From positions 1-64,000 of the forward strand of contig VWPU01011845.1 in the NCBI GenBank assembly GCA_013398955.1: a stretch of DNA of 64,000 nucleotides, written 5' to 3'. The position numbers were made by a program, and so were the translations under genes. Below the pieces are notes generated by a model, which worked only from the letters and a program-made list of their open reading frames with translations, had not been told where the DNA came from and did not search any database. Below, one piece after another: positions 13,106 through 26,640 of the stretch (position 1 is its first letter; every line of letters starts with the position of its first letter). Origin of the DNA: Callaeas wilsoni. Its lineage: Eukaryota > Chordata > Aves > Passeriformes > Callaeidae.

Positions 13106-13243
13106 GACACCTGAGATTAGCTCAATTAGAGCATGGTGCTAACAACACCAAAGTCGTGGTGTTGATCCCCAAATGGGCCAGTCGCTTCAGATTTGAGCTC
13201 CATGATCCTTGTTGTCCCTCCCAACTCAAAATATTCTGTGATA
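13106..13243 (+). mobile_element. tRNA-derived SINE with CR1-like tail (TguSINE1 type)
   Basis: The head resembles a tRNA: an A-box-like TTAGCTCAATTAGAGC, then CATGGTGCTAA, and a decayed B-box in GTGTTGATCCCC. The tail is the CR1-type 3' end: ATGATCCTTG, a CCCTCCCAACTCA run and the terminal ATTCTGTGA. This matches the passerine SINE known as TguSINE1, which borrows a CR1 3' end for LINE-driven retrotransposition. The copy is old and diverged, with a shortened A-box region. It is not a functional tRNA gene. Confidence 0.85.
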
Positions 13244-16200
13244 CAGAGGTCCATGTGCATATATGCACACCTTTTTATATTATTTTCTGTGATTTATAAC
13301 TAAAATATACAGAGTGCAATTACAATTGACCATGTTCATGTAAATGCTACGTACACTCTTAGAATAAGATACGATCAATGTTTAAATATTTCTTTTCATG
13401 CATAATGCAGTTTCCATACAGCACAGGTTTTTGACGGCCAGTAATGGATATTTGTTCATTTTTTAAAAAGACATTTCCATTGAATCAGCTGCAAAAAAAA
13501 CCCAAAAACTTTTGACTGCTGAGCTTGTTCTGATAAGCTCAGTTCCACAAGGTAATTTCCTCATATCCTTACACATTAGAGTAATGGACTACTTATTTCT
13601 CATAGACCCTTTCACCACAGCCTTCTTGTGGAATTGTTTCACTCTCAGAAAACCTTGACTTTAACATGAAAAATTTTAAAAAAAATTTTTAAAAGGTGGT
13701 TTTACTTGTTCATAAGGGAGAATACAATGCTTATGAAGTATATTCATTGACATTATTTGAGAGATCAGAAGTGAAATGAAACAGAACGTTTTGAAGGAGA
13801 GTTTAGAAGTGAAATGAAACAATGTCTTGAAGGATAAGAGGAAAGTTAAGCATATTTTACTAACAGCAGAAACTTTTTGTTGTCTGCATAGAAAAGAAAA
13901 GTTATTAGTGTAAAACTTGTTTTTTTGGACACTGGTGTTTTACATTTGATTTTCTTATTTGACAGTGCAAAGTAATGAAAAAATCTGAATGACTGAAGGG
14001 GATTGATGAAATATGGTATTGTGTGATAGTTGGCTTTGGGCAGGAGAAGGCAGGACGCTTGGTGCTTTGAGAAATCCATGCCCTGTCATTGTTCCTGTGA
14101 TTTAATTTTTAAAAGGGAAAAAAAAAAGATAGATATGTTTTGTAAATGTATTGGATTCTAGGCTTGCCTTGTACAGGGGGGTTAGAGCAGCATACATAAT
14201 TCTGTGTCCAGAATTTCCCTTTATAACTCTTCTGATCCATCAAGACACATTCCAAGTGAATTTCTGTCAGCTTACAGAACCAAACTCCGGATGGAGCCTG
14301 TCAGACTTCATCGTCTGCTCAGGCAAAAGATGTGACCTGGGAAACAGATACTGGGAAAAATAAAAAAAAAATTGGAAGTAATTTGCTGACAATGTGCCAG
14401 TCACCACTGTGTTTGTGGTTACTGCTGGACTGTGTGTCAGGGAAAGGGACATCCTCTCCCAGTTCTCCAGGGAACCTCTGGGGAGATCCATCCAGTACAC
14501 GACTCCCCGCTGCCATTCCCGAGCATTTCCCAGCAAAGTGCGTCTCTGTCTCTCTCTGTTTGTATCATTAAGGAAAACTTGGAAAATACGCTCCAAAGTT
14601 GAGCCTGCAAACCAAATTATAGCAAAATTTGGACATCAGGACCCAGGAGCTTGCTGGAGACATTGGTTTTATGGAGTTCTCCAGGATTCCTCTCCCACAC
14701 AAACTTCCCTTTATTCTGAGGGCCATAAAATATCTCTCACCAACTGATCACTGTCCTCCTCTCTCCCTGACACCTCCCTCCTTCCTCCCCCTTAGCATTC
14801 TCTTTGCTTCATAGCTACCAATTACCTCTCTCCTCAGAGGCCTTCTAACGAATGCGTAGCCAACTAAACTCTGAGAAATAGTTGTGAACATGCGTTTAGC
14901 TTTGTAAAATAACTGATTTTCAGACCTGCAGACGGGCTGCTGTGTTTGAAAGCTCGTAGATCTTTTTTCAGCCATGCCAGCTGCTCTGGGAAAAAAATAT
15001 TTCCTCCTCCCACAAACCCTGCTTTGCATTACCAGCTTGCAATTTTAGCCTTGTATGCTGATGACAATTAAAATAAAATATGTCCACAGAACACACAATG
15101 AGGCACATTGTTAATGCACCTTTGTATTTGATCTTCCACCTGTTTACCAAGCAAGAAATGATAACTTTTAATGTGTAATATTTTTTAGCCATGTATATGG
15201 ATATCTCTATTTGAAATGTCTTCATATATATATTTTTTACCCACTTGCTGTCAGATAGTTTAGATTCCTTTTCAAATTACAGGCACAAAACTTCCTTTGA
15301 TATAAAAAATATGTGGGTCTGCAAACCTTTAGAAGATATCCCAAAGCTCCTTTAATATTTGAGCTGGAAACACAAGATTTAAGAAACTTTCTTGGACAAC
15401 TATTGGGGTTTTTTTCCGATATCCCCAACTGCAGGATCTCTCTGGGCAGTGACAATTTGCTCTTTGTCTGAGCTCCTGGTGATCCACAGGAATATCTAGC
15501 AATACTTGGCATAATCTGAATTGCACAAATAAACGGAAAGAAATCTTTCCAAAAACCTTTCATTGTGCAAAAAGCTGCTTTGAATCCACGTTCTAATACT
15601 CGTAGGGCTTCAGCCGTTGCAGTAATAATGCCTAGGTGTTGTCTGTTCTTAGGTGATGTTTCCACCTGGAGATGTTCTGCTACCCTGCCTGATAAGGAAC
15701 TGGGCTACGGAGAGACGTGGGGAGCTCAGTGGTGGAATGAATTCTGAAATCAAATCTGAAATCTCCTCCTAGTCCTGCATTCTCAGCTAGGCCACGCTCT
15801 CCCCTTGGTAGGACGTTGTGTCAGATGAACGCTTCCCCCTTTAGAATTCACTGTACTTCCAAATATTTAAATTTGCCTTGAGGCTGGAGGTAGAAGTAGC
15901 TGATTTAGATTCCCAGGGACAATGGGTCCTGAAAGGGAAGTGTCAACAGTCCATAAACCACAGGAGTGCTGCACTTGGCAGCCTGAGGTTCAAATAAACC
16001 TGCCAGCTAACGATGAAAGAAGATGCAATGGTCTAGCACAGTACAGTAAATATTTCCTTTAAAAGGAATGGCTATTGAATACAGCAAGAGAACATGGGCA
16101 AAATAAATTCATAACACGTAGCAGGAGGTCGTTGTAAAGAGCTTGCTTTGGGAGACAATTCTATTCTTCAAATATCAGTGTGCTTGAAGAATAGTCCCAG

Positions 16201-19200
16201 TTCCCAAATGTGTCAGCGAGTTCACTGATGGCATCACCTTATATTTATGATTTATTCTTGTTTTTGTCTGTCTTGATTTCATGGTCAGCGCCAGAAATCC
16301 CAAAGAATATTTCATCCTTCCCTTATCTGCTTGGCAGGGAGTTTTTGTTGTTTTTAGTTTCTGGGGTGTGTTTTTTCTGTTTAGTTTTGGTTTTGTGGGG
16401 TTTTTTTGGTCTCTGAAGATGATATCATTCTTGCTTTTGGTTCTCTTGTGTTCGTGGGATGTGTTACTGCACATTTTCTTCCCATATTTGCAGTCTAATT
16501 AAGACCTATTCTAACCAGAGTTGACTGAAGATTTAATGACTTACTGTATCTCTATAAAAATGCCTTTTGAAAAAGAGGATGGATTGATTGAATAAATAAT
16601 GGGCATGTGTGAAACTTGGTGAGTGTCTTTTTATAAATTATTTGTCTAGATATAAACCATATATTTTCTTAGACAGTGTAAGTTGTTTTTTTATGTTCTT
16701 CCTGGAAAAACGTGCAGCCTGAAAATTGGTAAAAAAGGGTTTTCTTCTGTTCACAAAATTTCATTTATATTATGACTTTGAGAGCTCAGCTACTGAAAAA
16801 AATAGGAACTTTATCACATACCTCATGTCTTGGAGAAATACAAATACAGGGTGAGCAGGTGAAAGCAACAGCCAATCTACAGGTGTTGAGCAATTCGAGG
16901 AGGAAAATATGGTGATAAGAAAACACCGAATAGCTGACTCTAAAAATAGCAAAGATGCCAAAAAGCTGAATTCAGTTTGGTTATTGTTCATTAGTATTTT
17001 AGCCAGATATAGTCAAGTTAGAGGCACTGGAGTCAAGGCAGACACAGAAGAACGTGCAATCACATAAAATCAGTGACAGGGGATTCGATAAATTACCAAG
17101 ATGCTGAACTTTAGGTTGGTATTGAGGTTTTAAATTAACACAAACTCCTGCAGAGTCATTGTGTGGCTTAGCCGGAAGGAGCAGAGATGAAATTTTGGGG
17201 GGAGGTTTTATGGTTTTTTCTGCCTTGTCTGTGGAAACTGGGAAGTTCCTAAAGGCAGAGGCTGCTGAAGGAGAAAGTTGGGTGTAATTGCAGGAGATGT
17301 GACCTAGAAATGGCTGGTGCTCCAGGTTTGCAGCAGTGAGTTTTCTTAGGGCTAAATGAAGCTCATACTGGGCTTGGAGAACTGGTTGTTTATTCTACTC
17401 TTGGGGGTTTTCAGGGATTCCCAAGATAGATCTTAAGTAGCTGTGTGGGATAAAGGGAGAGAATTTTTAAGAAGGTATTTACTTTCTGATCCTGGAAGGA
17501 ACCCTGAGCTAAATATTCCAAGAAGCCTGGGTCTTTCCTTAGCAAACCTCCTCCCCAAAACAGATTCTGTGTGGAAGATAAGCTTCTGTCAACTTTTGAT
17601 CATGAAAAATCCATTCGGGGTGGCCTTAGTTTAAATCACATTCTGTCTGTGTTATCCAGAGTGCTGGATAGACTTTTCTAGATCTTTTGCAGCCTCTGTG
17701 CTGTTTCAAAACGTGTTTTGTCCCACAGTTTTCCAGCTTCACTGAGGTTTTGCCCCAGTTAAGCTCGGGAGGAACCTGAACAGAGCTGCTCTCTCTGCCT
17801 CTGTTTCTCTCAGCATCGCAGTGTTCCTCTAGTAATACATGTTTGATGCTTTTCTCACCATGTCAGGGACGAAATATTTCTATAAAATGCCCTGGAAATG
17901 AAAACTGTCTGCATTTTCAGTGTGAAAAGATGCTGAAGGCATGCATGACTGAACAGGCAAATGTAATGAGCTGCTGGGAAGTTTAATTTTGGAGATACAT
18001 GGTATTGACTGACAGTGGTGTAAATGGCGAACAGACCTCTGCAAACATTTACTGTCATTACTTGTCACTGCTTGGATTCTTAAGAGAAAAGAAGTCGAGA
18101 ACAGCGCTGCAGAGAAGTAAGAAATCATTTTAAGTGTCTCCCAAGTTCTTTACTTTGTCTAATAGGACAGCAGCTATCTCTGCATCCCTTTCTAAACAAG
18201 CCTCAGACAGCATGAACTGTATTAGAAAAGCCTCGTTCTTGCTGTAGATAGAGGGAGATTTTAATAGCAACAGGATTATTATTCCATCTAAATCAATAGA
18301 GGAGTTTCTATCTCATTTAAGAAAAACTGCCTGTGACTGCTGGAGCCGTGGGAAAGCAGAGAGATGCAAATTAGACTAATAGCTAAATCTATAGTAAGAC
18401 ACAAAGGTCTGAAAATGAGATAGGCACATTTGAAAGTGCAATCCTCAGATTCCCTGCTTGCCCTCCCAGTCACCAAAGGTTTCACTGCAGATTGTATTGC
18501 AGTGTTGCTCCCCAGTCAGTCATCCAGAGCACTCTGCCTGAGCAGCAGCATCCTCTGTCCTGGCAGCTGGGAGCAATGGAATATTTAGCTCATGAGGAAA
18601 AGGTCTTCTGGTGACTTTCCTCAACTTGTGTCTCTTAATTTGGTAGGGGTATTCAGAATGCACTTACTGCAAACTTTTGATGTTAGGTGATCACCTGAAC
18701 CCCTGGGATAGCTTTGGATCCCAATACAGGCAATGTCCGAGGAGGAGAAGGAAAAGGCACCCTAGGTGTGTCTCCAGAAAATCCATTCTAATTGATACAA
18801 CACCCTCAATTTCTTTTCTCTCATTTCAGCATCAGCTCAACTTTAGAAGTCTAAAATTTCCATGAGGGACTGAGAGTGTTTTGGGAAGATTTAAATTTTC
18901 ACAATGAGTAGCTTCCTGAGAGATGAGGCTCTGAGGACCTGCAAACCAAGCAAGGAGCTGAAACCCATTTGTCTCTGACGTTCTACAGGAATATTTTGAT
19001 CATTAGCTCTTGTGTAAGAGTGGGTAACATTCCTGCTAGATGTCTTGTGAAAGAGATGCATCCCCTGTTTTTATTATTATTGTATTTATTTATACAAAAT
19101 ACTAAAGCTCCTGGGTTTAGGGAGGTGAATGCTACAGCCCAGAGAAGTTATCAAGCACCTGATGGTTCTGAGATCTAGGGCACCTGCCACCCTGATGCTT

Positions 19201-21559
19201 TGTTTTGGCTGGTTTTTTTGGCCTCTGCTCTGTGAACAGGCTCTTTTAAGGGGTCTAATATTCATGTAATCAGTTTAGATATTTACCTGAGGCACTGGTT
19301 TACTCTGAGGTCTAGGGTGCCTAAAATCAGGCGTTGTGTAGCCAAGCATTGCATTGCACTTTGTTGCTTTCAAGGTAATTTCCGAGTCTTCAAACAACTA
19401 TTTGATATCGGAGAAGAAGAAGGGAAAAAAAAAATTAAATGCCCTCCTATCATATCTTCCAGTCAATGCAGGGGTATTCTGCAGTAGTTAGTGCAGTCTT
19501 TTAAAATGCCACTTGAAAAAATGTGCTCCTTTGTGGGGGAAGCAAAAAGTAAGAAAGATTGCTGATCTTGTGGAACGATTTTTGTTTGTTAGGAAAGCCC
19601 ACTTTGTGGAGGCGAGGGGGAGGGGAGACAGAGTTCCCTCCAACCATCACAGCTCCATCAGATGCAATATTACCCCAGTAATGATTGTTATGCCTAATAG
19701 TCATGGACAGCAACTTTATTCATCCTAGAAAGTGCACAAAGGGAAGCAGCGCTGCAGTCTCTAAGATACGAGGCTTCCTCTGTTAAATTTGCCATGGATG
19801 GTTGGGCTCATCAGTTTGCATGCATCTCTGACTGATACATCATGCTGCATGCTTTAGGCAAACACACACTAATTAGTAGAACAAATAGAAAACCCCGAGG
19901 ATGCCCATGCTTAATGACATTGCCCATATTCTAAACGTCTCTACAACAAATTACTCATTTCATGGCTGTAGGCAGTGCAGGTTAGTTTGTCTATAACTGT
20001 TGCTAAGCTGAAGCATTCACTTTTAGCAAGACACTGTGTTATGCCTTTCTAGGAAACTTTACAATGCTTTTGAACAAAAAAGTACCAGAAGTAACAGGCC
20101 AGGCCAATTCAGGAATTAAAAAGTGAGAGATATAGAATCTATTGGAAGTTAAGAGTCAATAGCTGCTGATGGATTAGTTACCACGTAAAACCCTAAATAA
20201 TCTGAAGAGGACTAAAACCGCTTTGAGGAGTGTGGAGTTAAAACACAACACTGGCTCAAAACAAAGGTGGATTGTGCAGAAGCCTGTGCAGTTCCTGTGA
20301 GGAATGCTTCAGTCAGGTAATTGCTTTTCAATCAATCTCAGCAAAAGAAATGAGAAGTCAAATATGGAGAATTAATCAAAATCACAGGCATCTTTGACTG
20401 AGGAACCTGCATAAAGCAAAGCTTGTTCTCATAAATGAATGAGGTGAAGATCATGTTCAAATGAGACCCAAGAGTTTATGACATTGCTGAACTGTAGTCA
20501 CTTAATTACCCACATGAACACGAGTCTTTGGAAGCATGAAACCAAATATTCTGCATAACTGTGCCAAGTCAAGGCTTCAGCAGCAAAAGCAGACTGAATA
20601 TTGTTGCCTTAAAGATGATGGCTCGATTTGCCCTCTCACTGGCAGGTTGGGTGGGAGTGAAGGGGCAGATGGAGTGGAAGCAGAGGACCTGGTGTATTAC
20701 ACTGGAAAGTCAGGATTGCTCATTCTCCTTCCTCCAGCAGGATGAGAAGAACAGAAAAAGCATCTTGTGCTGTAAAGATCTCTTACCCTTCCCTAATCAA
20801 ACTCCTTTCTCAGCAGTGGAAGTCTCTACAGCCAGCCCCAGCCGCTGTGGCAGGTGTCTAAGCAGGCATGTCCTCAGAAATAGGATTTTACCACTCAGCG
20901 TGGTACCAAAGCTTGACTGCCACCTCTTCACAGGCAAGTGGAGGGACATTGCCAGTAGCTCTGTGTTTGCAGCAAAAGCTAAAATCTCATCCAACTGTTC
21001 ATGTAATCTTTAGTGAATGGAGAGCTTGTGACAGTTTACGTTCTTTATAAGCTTGTAACACAGAGACTGAAATATAAACAAGCCTACAGCAGCAAAGCTC
21101 TTGGCAAGGAATCTTTCAGAAAGCAAAGGTCCTGCATCCTCACAGAGACCTCAAATAAACACCTTTATTTGGCATGCAATGTGAGGTTGTTGCTCATCAA
21201 CCTCCAAAGGTAAGTTTGGAACCCAAAAATTTGCAAATCTGATGCTAACAAATGGGTCAGTGGGTTCCAGGAGGACTTAAAACTGCTTGCTGTTTCTCAT
21301 ACGCCTTGGAAGTAGTGCATAAATGCAGTTGTATTCATCCATCTGCTACAGACCTATCCTGGAGGAAGGCGTTAGAAAGGGATTTGTGCCCTCTTGTGTA
21401 TCTGTCATCGTGAAAGTATTCAGGTCCTGCTTGAAGACCTTTCCTGCTTTCTCCTCCACTTATAAAGCAGTGGAGGGAGGGAGAGAGAGAAGAAGAGCAT
21501 TTTAGGATCAAAACCTTGGAGTTAGGGACCCCAGGGGTCTAGGTTCACTTTCTTTTTTC
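13244..21559. other. Upstream non-coding DNA before the SPON1 promoter
   Basis: AT-rich sequence without a recognisable exon or RNA gene. It holds a 38-bp duplication (13767-13840), several T-rich or G/T-rich runs (around 16340-16410) and chance open frames up to about 150 codons that overlap on both strands and show no family features. Confidence 0.6.
13767..13840. repeat. Two-copy 38-bp tandem duplication
   Basis: AGAAGTGAAATGAAACA begins at 13767 and again at 13805. Both copies continue with related sequence containing TTGAAGGA. The second copy has diverged by a few substitutions and small gaps. Confidence 0.75.
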
Positions 21560-22254
21560 CACCGTCATAATCTTCTTTTGTGGATTTAGGTAAGTCATTC
21601 AGTGTCGTTGCGCCTCAGTGTGCCTTGTGTAAAGGCAAAATAACGAGCCCTGCTCTCCCCTTGCTTTCTCCTGCTTGCATCTGCTGGGATTTTCCCGAGT
21701 GTTGGAGCAGACCTCCCACGCTCGCGGAGGTGAACTGCGCTCCCAGCTGCTGCGAGCACACTCACGCAGCCTGCGTCTCTGAGGTGCGCAGCGGCAGGCT
21801 GGCGTGGAGACGAATCTCGTGTTTCTGGCACAGCCACCTCCCCGCATCTCCCTCTCTCTGTCCCTCTCTGTCCTCCGTGGTACCCGAGAAGCTGCAGCCG
21901 GTGCTCCTCGCTTGTCGGGTCCATCTGCGCTGGTTTAGTTGGTAATGTTTATCATGTCTGCTGCTTCGGAGAAAGACGGGAGGGGTGGAGGGGTGTCGGG
22001 AAATTCTTTGAGCCTTGTTATCCCTACAGTAACTATAGACTTCGGCCGGAATGCGGGTGATTAATTTGAGCTCTGCGGGCTCAGCCCGAGCGGCAGCAGC
22101 TCCGCGCTGGGTGTCTGGGAGACAGCGGCGTCGCCCGCTCCGCTCTTTCACCAAACCCTGTGAATTCAGCTCGCCTAAGTAAACACTACCGAGCTGCTAA
22201 TCACACGCTCTGAAACAAAACAGCACTTCAGTTCGGGATCTGGGCAAGATCAGA

Positions 22255-22333
22255 CTTCCCTCCCTCCCTCCTCCCCTCCCCTCCCCTCCGTCCCCTCCCT
22301 CTCTGCCCCCTCCCTGCTTTTCCCCTCCCTCTC
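22255..22333 (+). repeat. Pyrimidine tract in the SPON1 promoter or 5' UTR
   Basis: 79 bases of C and T are broken only by G at 22290, 22305 and 22316, with repeated CCCTCC and CCCCTCC units. The tract ends about 220 bp before the start codon. Such mirror-like polypurine/polypyrimidine DNA can bind Sp1-family or other GA/CT-box proteins and can form triplex structures. Whether it is transcribed depends on the unknown start site. Confidence 0.85.
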
Positions 22334-22553
22334 GCCGGCAGCAGCCGAGCCGGTCCCTGCGATCCCACCCGGCAGGCTCACGCTGGGGGCCGCTGCCGGC
22401 TGGGGCTGCCCGGGACAGCTCAGCCCGTCCTGCCGTGCCCTGCCTGCCCTGCCCAGCCCTGCCGTGCCCCCCGTGCCCCCGGCCCGCTCCCATCGCCGCC
22501 CCGCTCCCGGGCACCGCCGCCCCGGTGACAAAAAGTTGTGCGGAGCGCCGAGG

Positions 22554-22776
22554 ATGGGAGCGCATCTGCAGCCGCTGGCCCTGCGGCTCCTGGCGCTGAC
22601 TTTCCCCTTGGTGGCGAAGGGTTTTTCTGACGAAACCTTGGAGAAAGCCGCGAAATCCGAGGGATATTGCAGTCGGATCCTGCGAGCCCAAGGCACCAGG
22701 AGGGAAGGGTACAATGAATTCAGCCTCAGGGTGGAGGGCGATCCAGAATTTTACAAGCCTGGAAACAGTTACCGGG
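22554..22776 (+). CDS. SPON1: SPON1 (F-spondin) coding exon 1
   Basis: F-spondin is a secreted extracellular-matrix glycoprotein that guides axons and attaches neurons. Its usual order is signal peptide, Reelin domain, spondin domain and six thrombospondin type 1 repeats. This exon gives residues 1-74 plus the first base of codon 75. Residues 1-23 form a signal peptide with a hydrophobic core (LALRLLALTFPLV) and likely cleavage near AKG/FSD. The mature start FSDETLEK followed by KSEGYCSRILRAQGTRREGY is nearly identical to vertebrate F-spondin and opens the Reelin domain; Cys39 is the first domain cysteine. The ATG has a strong Kozak context (A at -3, G at +4). The frame is open upstream to a GTG at 22464 but has no earlier ATG. 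The exon ends CGG-G before GTAAGT (phase 1). The part of the signal peptide before residue 20 is divergent, as is normal. Confidence 0.96.
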
Positions 22777-23320
22777 GTAAGTTGGACATCCTCTACATCC
22801 CATCCTAACGATAATGGTCGGGATAAGTGGCTCTGGAACTGTAACGTGTCTCTGCCTGTCATCCGTGGATCCCTCTTGGCGTGTGTGTGTGTGTAACCGT
22901 GTGGGCTAAGGCAGGGTAATATACCCCCACGCATTACTTTATTGGGGATGCTTCCATGACAAGTGAGAGGAGTTGGGTTTCAGTGTATCGCTTTACTCCC
23001 AAGCATTCCTCATTAAGAGGAATTTCCTTTCTTTTATGAATCCTCCCTATCGGCTCAGCGCCTGCACAAGATCACAGGTTGCAGCGATAAAAAGCACACT
23101 CTTCCTCCGTTTGCCTACTTCTGTGGGATTTCTTCCTATCCCTTTAAATATAACCCAGTGTATGGAGGAAGCTTTAACATTCATTAGGAAGGAGAGCAAA
23201 CTCGGAGCTAATTGTTCTTGCCCTGAAATACGAATGTTAATATAATGAGTTAGCATATGGGCAAACATGATGCAGCACACTGCCAACTTCCCACATTTTC
23301 CACTTACGTTTATCCCTCTC

Positions 23321-23340
23321 TTTTTTTTTTTTTTTTTTTT
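23321..23340. repeat. Poly(T) run, 20 bases
   Basis: An uninterrupted run of 20 T follows a CCCTCTC stretch. It is a simple homopolymer; I see no element body next to it that would make it a retrotransposon tail. Confidence 0.9.
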
Positions 23341-26300
23341 CTGGGTAAGTGAACAGATGGATCAAACAGGAAAGAGGCAGAGACAGTGCTAACGACCACT
23401 GTAAATAAGAGATAGAGGCATTCGTTCTTCCCTCAACATGTCACTTAGAATCCTTGAAATGAACTTCCAAACCACATTTGGGTGTATTTTATAGGCAATG
23501 ATGGGTTTTGGTCACTTTTCCTGCCTCACTATGTAATGCCTTCAGAAATAAACCTTCTTGGAATGTGCTGTTAACCTCGTATTTTAAAAGCACTTTTAAA
23601 AGAATTTGGACATTTTTAGTTACCGTAACTAACATACTTTGTAGGTATCACTTTGGGAAAAAAAAATTGGGAGATTCTGCCAAGCGTTTCTTAGATCCAG
23701 GGTAAAGAGCAATGTTTTCCCATTGCATGAACATGAGAATCTTAGTATAGATAGGGAGAACAAAGTCTGCATGTAGCATAATCATAGTGTTTTTTCAAAG
23801 GCTGAGAAATACGTCTGCAGCAGTGGTTCACCTGTGTTGGGCATCAGTCTGTAAGTTTGCATGATATTGATTTGATTTTTTTTTTTCCCAAAAATTGTTT
23901 TGTTTTAACGTGATGTGAGGAAATGCACATTACCCACAAGCTGGGTAGCTGTTCCAGGCGTTAGAATTAGTACCTTGAGCCTGAAAGATTTCATCTGGCA
24001 TGTCAGCTTGATACATCTACTAAGCAGGACAAAGATGTGCCAAATTCTTTGATAGTGACAAATGCGAACGTTCTTTAAAAGTTTTGGAATTCACTTCTGC
24101 AAAAACGGTACTGGACATTTTCAGTCATCTACCAAAGAAGTTTCTATTGCATAGAAATGCTGGAAGAAAGAAACTCCCAGATGAATTAGCAGAACTAATT
24201 TTCTGGAGATATTAGGTCTTGGCATTGGGAGCTCAATTAATAAAATCACATTAGGCTATCATAACTGCTTGGAAGTGAGAAAATTACAGCTAACAGTAAA
24301 AAGTTAGAATGTAGAACAAAATAGCTGCGTACGTTTCTGATACTTAGGACTGAAGTGTTCAGGTGGCACTTTGGGGTGTGTAGATTGTTCTTCAAGGACA
24401 CTTCCTGAATGGTGAGAAGAACACAAGTAAATGCTGCTGTAACATATATGTTATCTACAGCAGCTGTGAAAACTAACAGCATACAGAAAGTTTTGAGAGC
24501 TTATTTTCAAAGGCATTTCTACAGTCCAACCGAAAGTTTATTACCGTTTTATGCAAAGGCTGGAAAATCCAACTAATGATTTTAAAAATGAGATATTATG
24601 ACAGGTCTGTGGGGTTTTATTTGTTTGTCTGTATTTATTCATCTGCAAATTACTTTATATGCAACATGGCAGAAGACTTGCACAACCTCCTTAGCATTGG
24701 AGCCAGATATTCCTGTTTCCATGGCCCCTGCTTGAATTGATGCAATCAGGATCCTTGGCACATTCCCTAGTGGGCTCTTGGAATAAACTAGTATTTTCAA
24801 GGTGGATAACACAGGAATTATCTGTGCATGCAAATGAACTCCACCAAAGTGTCGGTATAGGGACATCCATTTCTCTTCATGACAGCAGTTCATGTGACAC
24901 ATCAGACTCTCAAGCTCCAAAGCCTGGAGGAAATATCTCAGCACTCTTGCAGTGTGGGTATCAGGAGCCCACCCTTCACAGCTGCTATTTGCCTTTGAGG
25001 GAGTTTTTATGGCTCACCTTTAGATCAGTCAGAATCTATTTGCCCTAAGGGGAAACCCTGGGTGGATCTGTGTGTCTGGAGCTGTGAAGCCTCAGTTTTC
25101 CACCTCTGGAGCTGAGATAGAAACAGTGGCCCAGAGCACTGAATAACTTCTCAGAGTGGGTTTTCACCTCCTCTGCCTGCAGACACTGGCAGCAGTACGG
25201 GCACGTTCTCCTGTCAGACAATTAAAAATGTCTTCCTGTAGGAGCAGGTTTGTGGGCACACCACCCCAGGGTCGAGGTCCTCTCCTCCTCACTGGGTACC
25301 TTCGACCTTGATGGAGCTGCTCTCGCTTCCACTGAAGGTCAGGGTTCTCACTGCATTCAAAGGCACAAGCGAGCCTTAAGTTTGGATGGTGCTACAGGGT
25401 AATGATCCTTGAAAACACTCAGTCCTGGCTTTATTGATTGTAGAGTTAGATTAATGATTGCATGAGATTTCCATGAAAAAATGATGGAAGTTTCATGATA
25501 TTAAAATGTAAATAAAATTCCTTCCACAAAAAGGCAGTAGTATGTCCACTTCACATGCTAACAGGCAGTAGACATACTTTCTGCTATGATATCATGAAAT
25601 TGCTATTCTGAAGAAGAAAAGGAGTATTAGACTAGTTATAATCCTTACATATACGTTCTGTGTGGATGCAATTTCTGGTTTTAATGGAATTTCCACTTGT
25701 AGGTCAGTTCACTTTCTCAGCTTTTGAGGAAAGCTCATTTAAGGTGGTGTGCTCCATTGCATTGGTTTGGGGACTTCTAAGGAATGTTGAGTCTTTTTCT
25801 TTCCATTTCTTTCTTCTCCCCTCAACCTGCAAACGCTTTGCAAACAAGCACTCATTCTGTAACTATATTAGCCATTCCTACGTTCCACAAAGTATGGATA
25901 AAATTTGGAACGTGTATTTGTTGGTACTTGTGCAATGTATAGCACAGGATGTGCAGTTGTGTAGGATGAGAAAAGTCAGATTTCTTGCCTGAAATCAAAG
26001 GAGCAACTGCTTTGATCCCCCCACCTTTAGCTTGGGACACTGGGGAGAGAGGATCATGTTGAAGGTGTGTGCCAAAGTGCAACTTGTAAAGTAATTAGAG
26101 ATTTGCCAGAGGAATGGAAGCAGACAAAAGTAACCGCTGATAAGTAACCTTCTCTTTAAAGTGAACTCCTTGACTCTGAGGCTTGCACTGAGATTTAACC
26201 CATCTTTGCAGGAAGTTCATAATTGTTCAGTGAAAGTTAATTAGTGTGAATGCGGTGTGAGCAGGGCTCACAGCTGTTGTTTAAAACGGCAGAGTTTAGC

Positions 26301-26640
26301 CCAAGAACTCTCAGCTCTTACGCAACGAAGAGCCGCTCTCTTGTGAAAACCAGATGTGGTCTGAGAGCTTCCCGGCGCTGCCCTTGCGGTGCGAGCCTCT
26401 GCCGTGCTGAAACAGCCGGTCCCGAGCCAGCGACTCCGGAACCAGCCCCAGAACGAGCTCTGCGTGTCGGATAAAGCCTCGCGCTGCGGTGTGCGCTCAG
26501 CACACGGACAGTTCAGAGCACCGGCAGAAACCTTCCCAGCTCAGGTGTACCCGGCCTTCTGGGCCAGCTCAGGGCTGCCAGAGCGCACGGCCCGCTTGGC
26601 GTCCTTGAGCTGAGGTTGCACAGCCGCTAAATCGCCAGGA

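Larger units (their letters stand above)
21600..22800 (+). promoter_or_regulatory. SPON1: CpG-rich promoter and 5' UTR region of SPON1
   Basis: GC and CpG content rise from about 21700, peak at 22330-22560 and fall after the first exon, the usual form of a vertebrate CpG-island promoter. I see no convincing TATA box. CpG-island promoters usually start transcription at dispersed sites, so the exact start cannot be placed. The region holds a pyrimidine tract (22255-22333), GC-box-like CCCGCCC-type sequences and the first coding exon. Open frames on the opposite strand here are GC-rich shadows. Confidence 0.75.

Noticed and set aside
22464..22553. In-frame upstream extension of SPON1 from GTG at 22464
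   Set aside because: There is no ATG upstream. The ATG at 22554 has a strong Kozak context and is followed at once by a signal peptide.
22197..22934. 245-codon minus-strand open frame over SPON1 exon 1
   Set aside because: It is a shadow in a CpG island where stop codons are rare. Its residues are low-complexity G, R, E and A, and it overlaps the well-supported sense exon.
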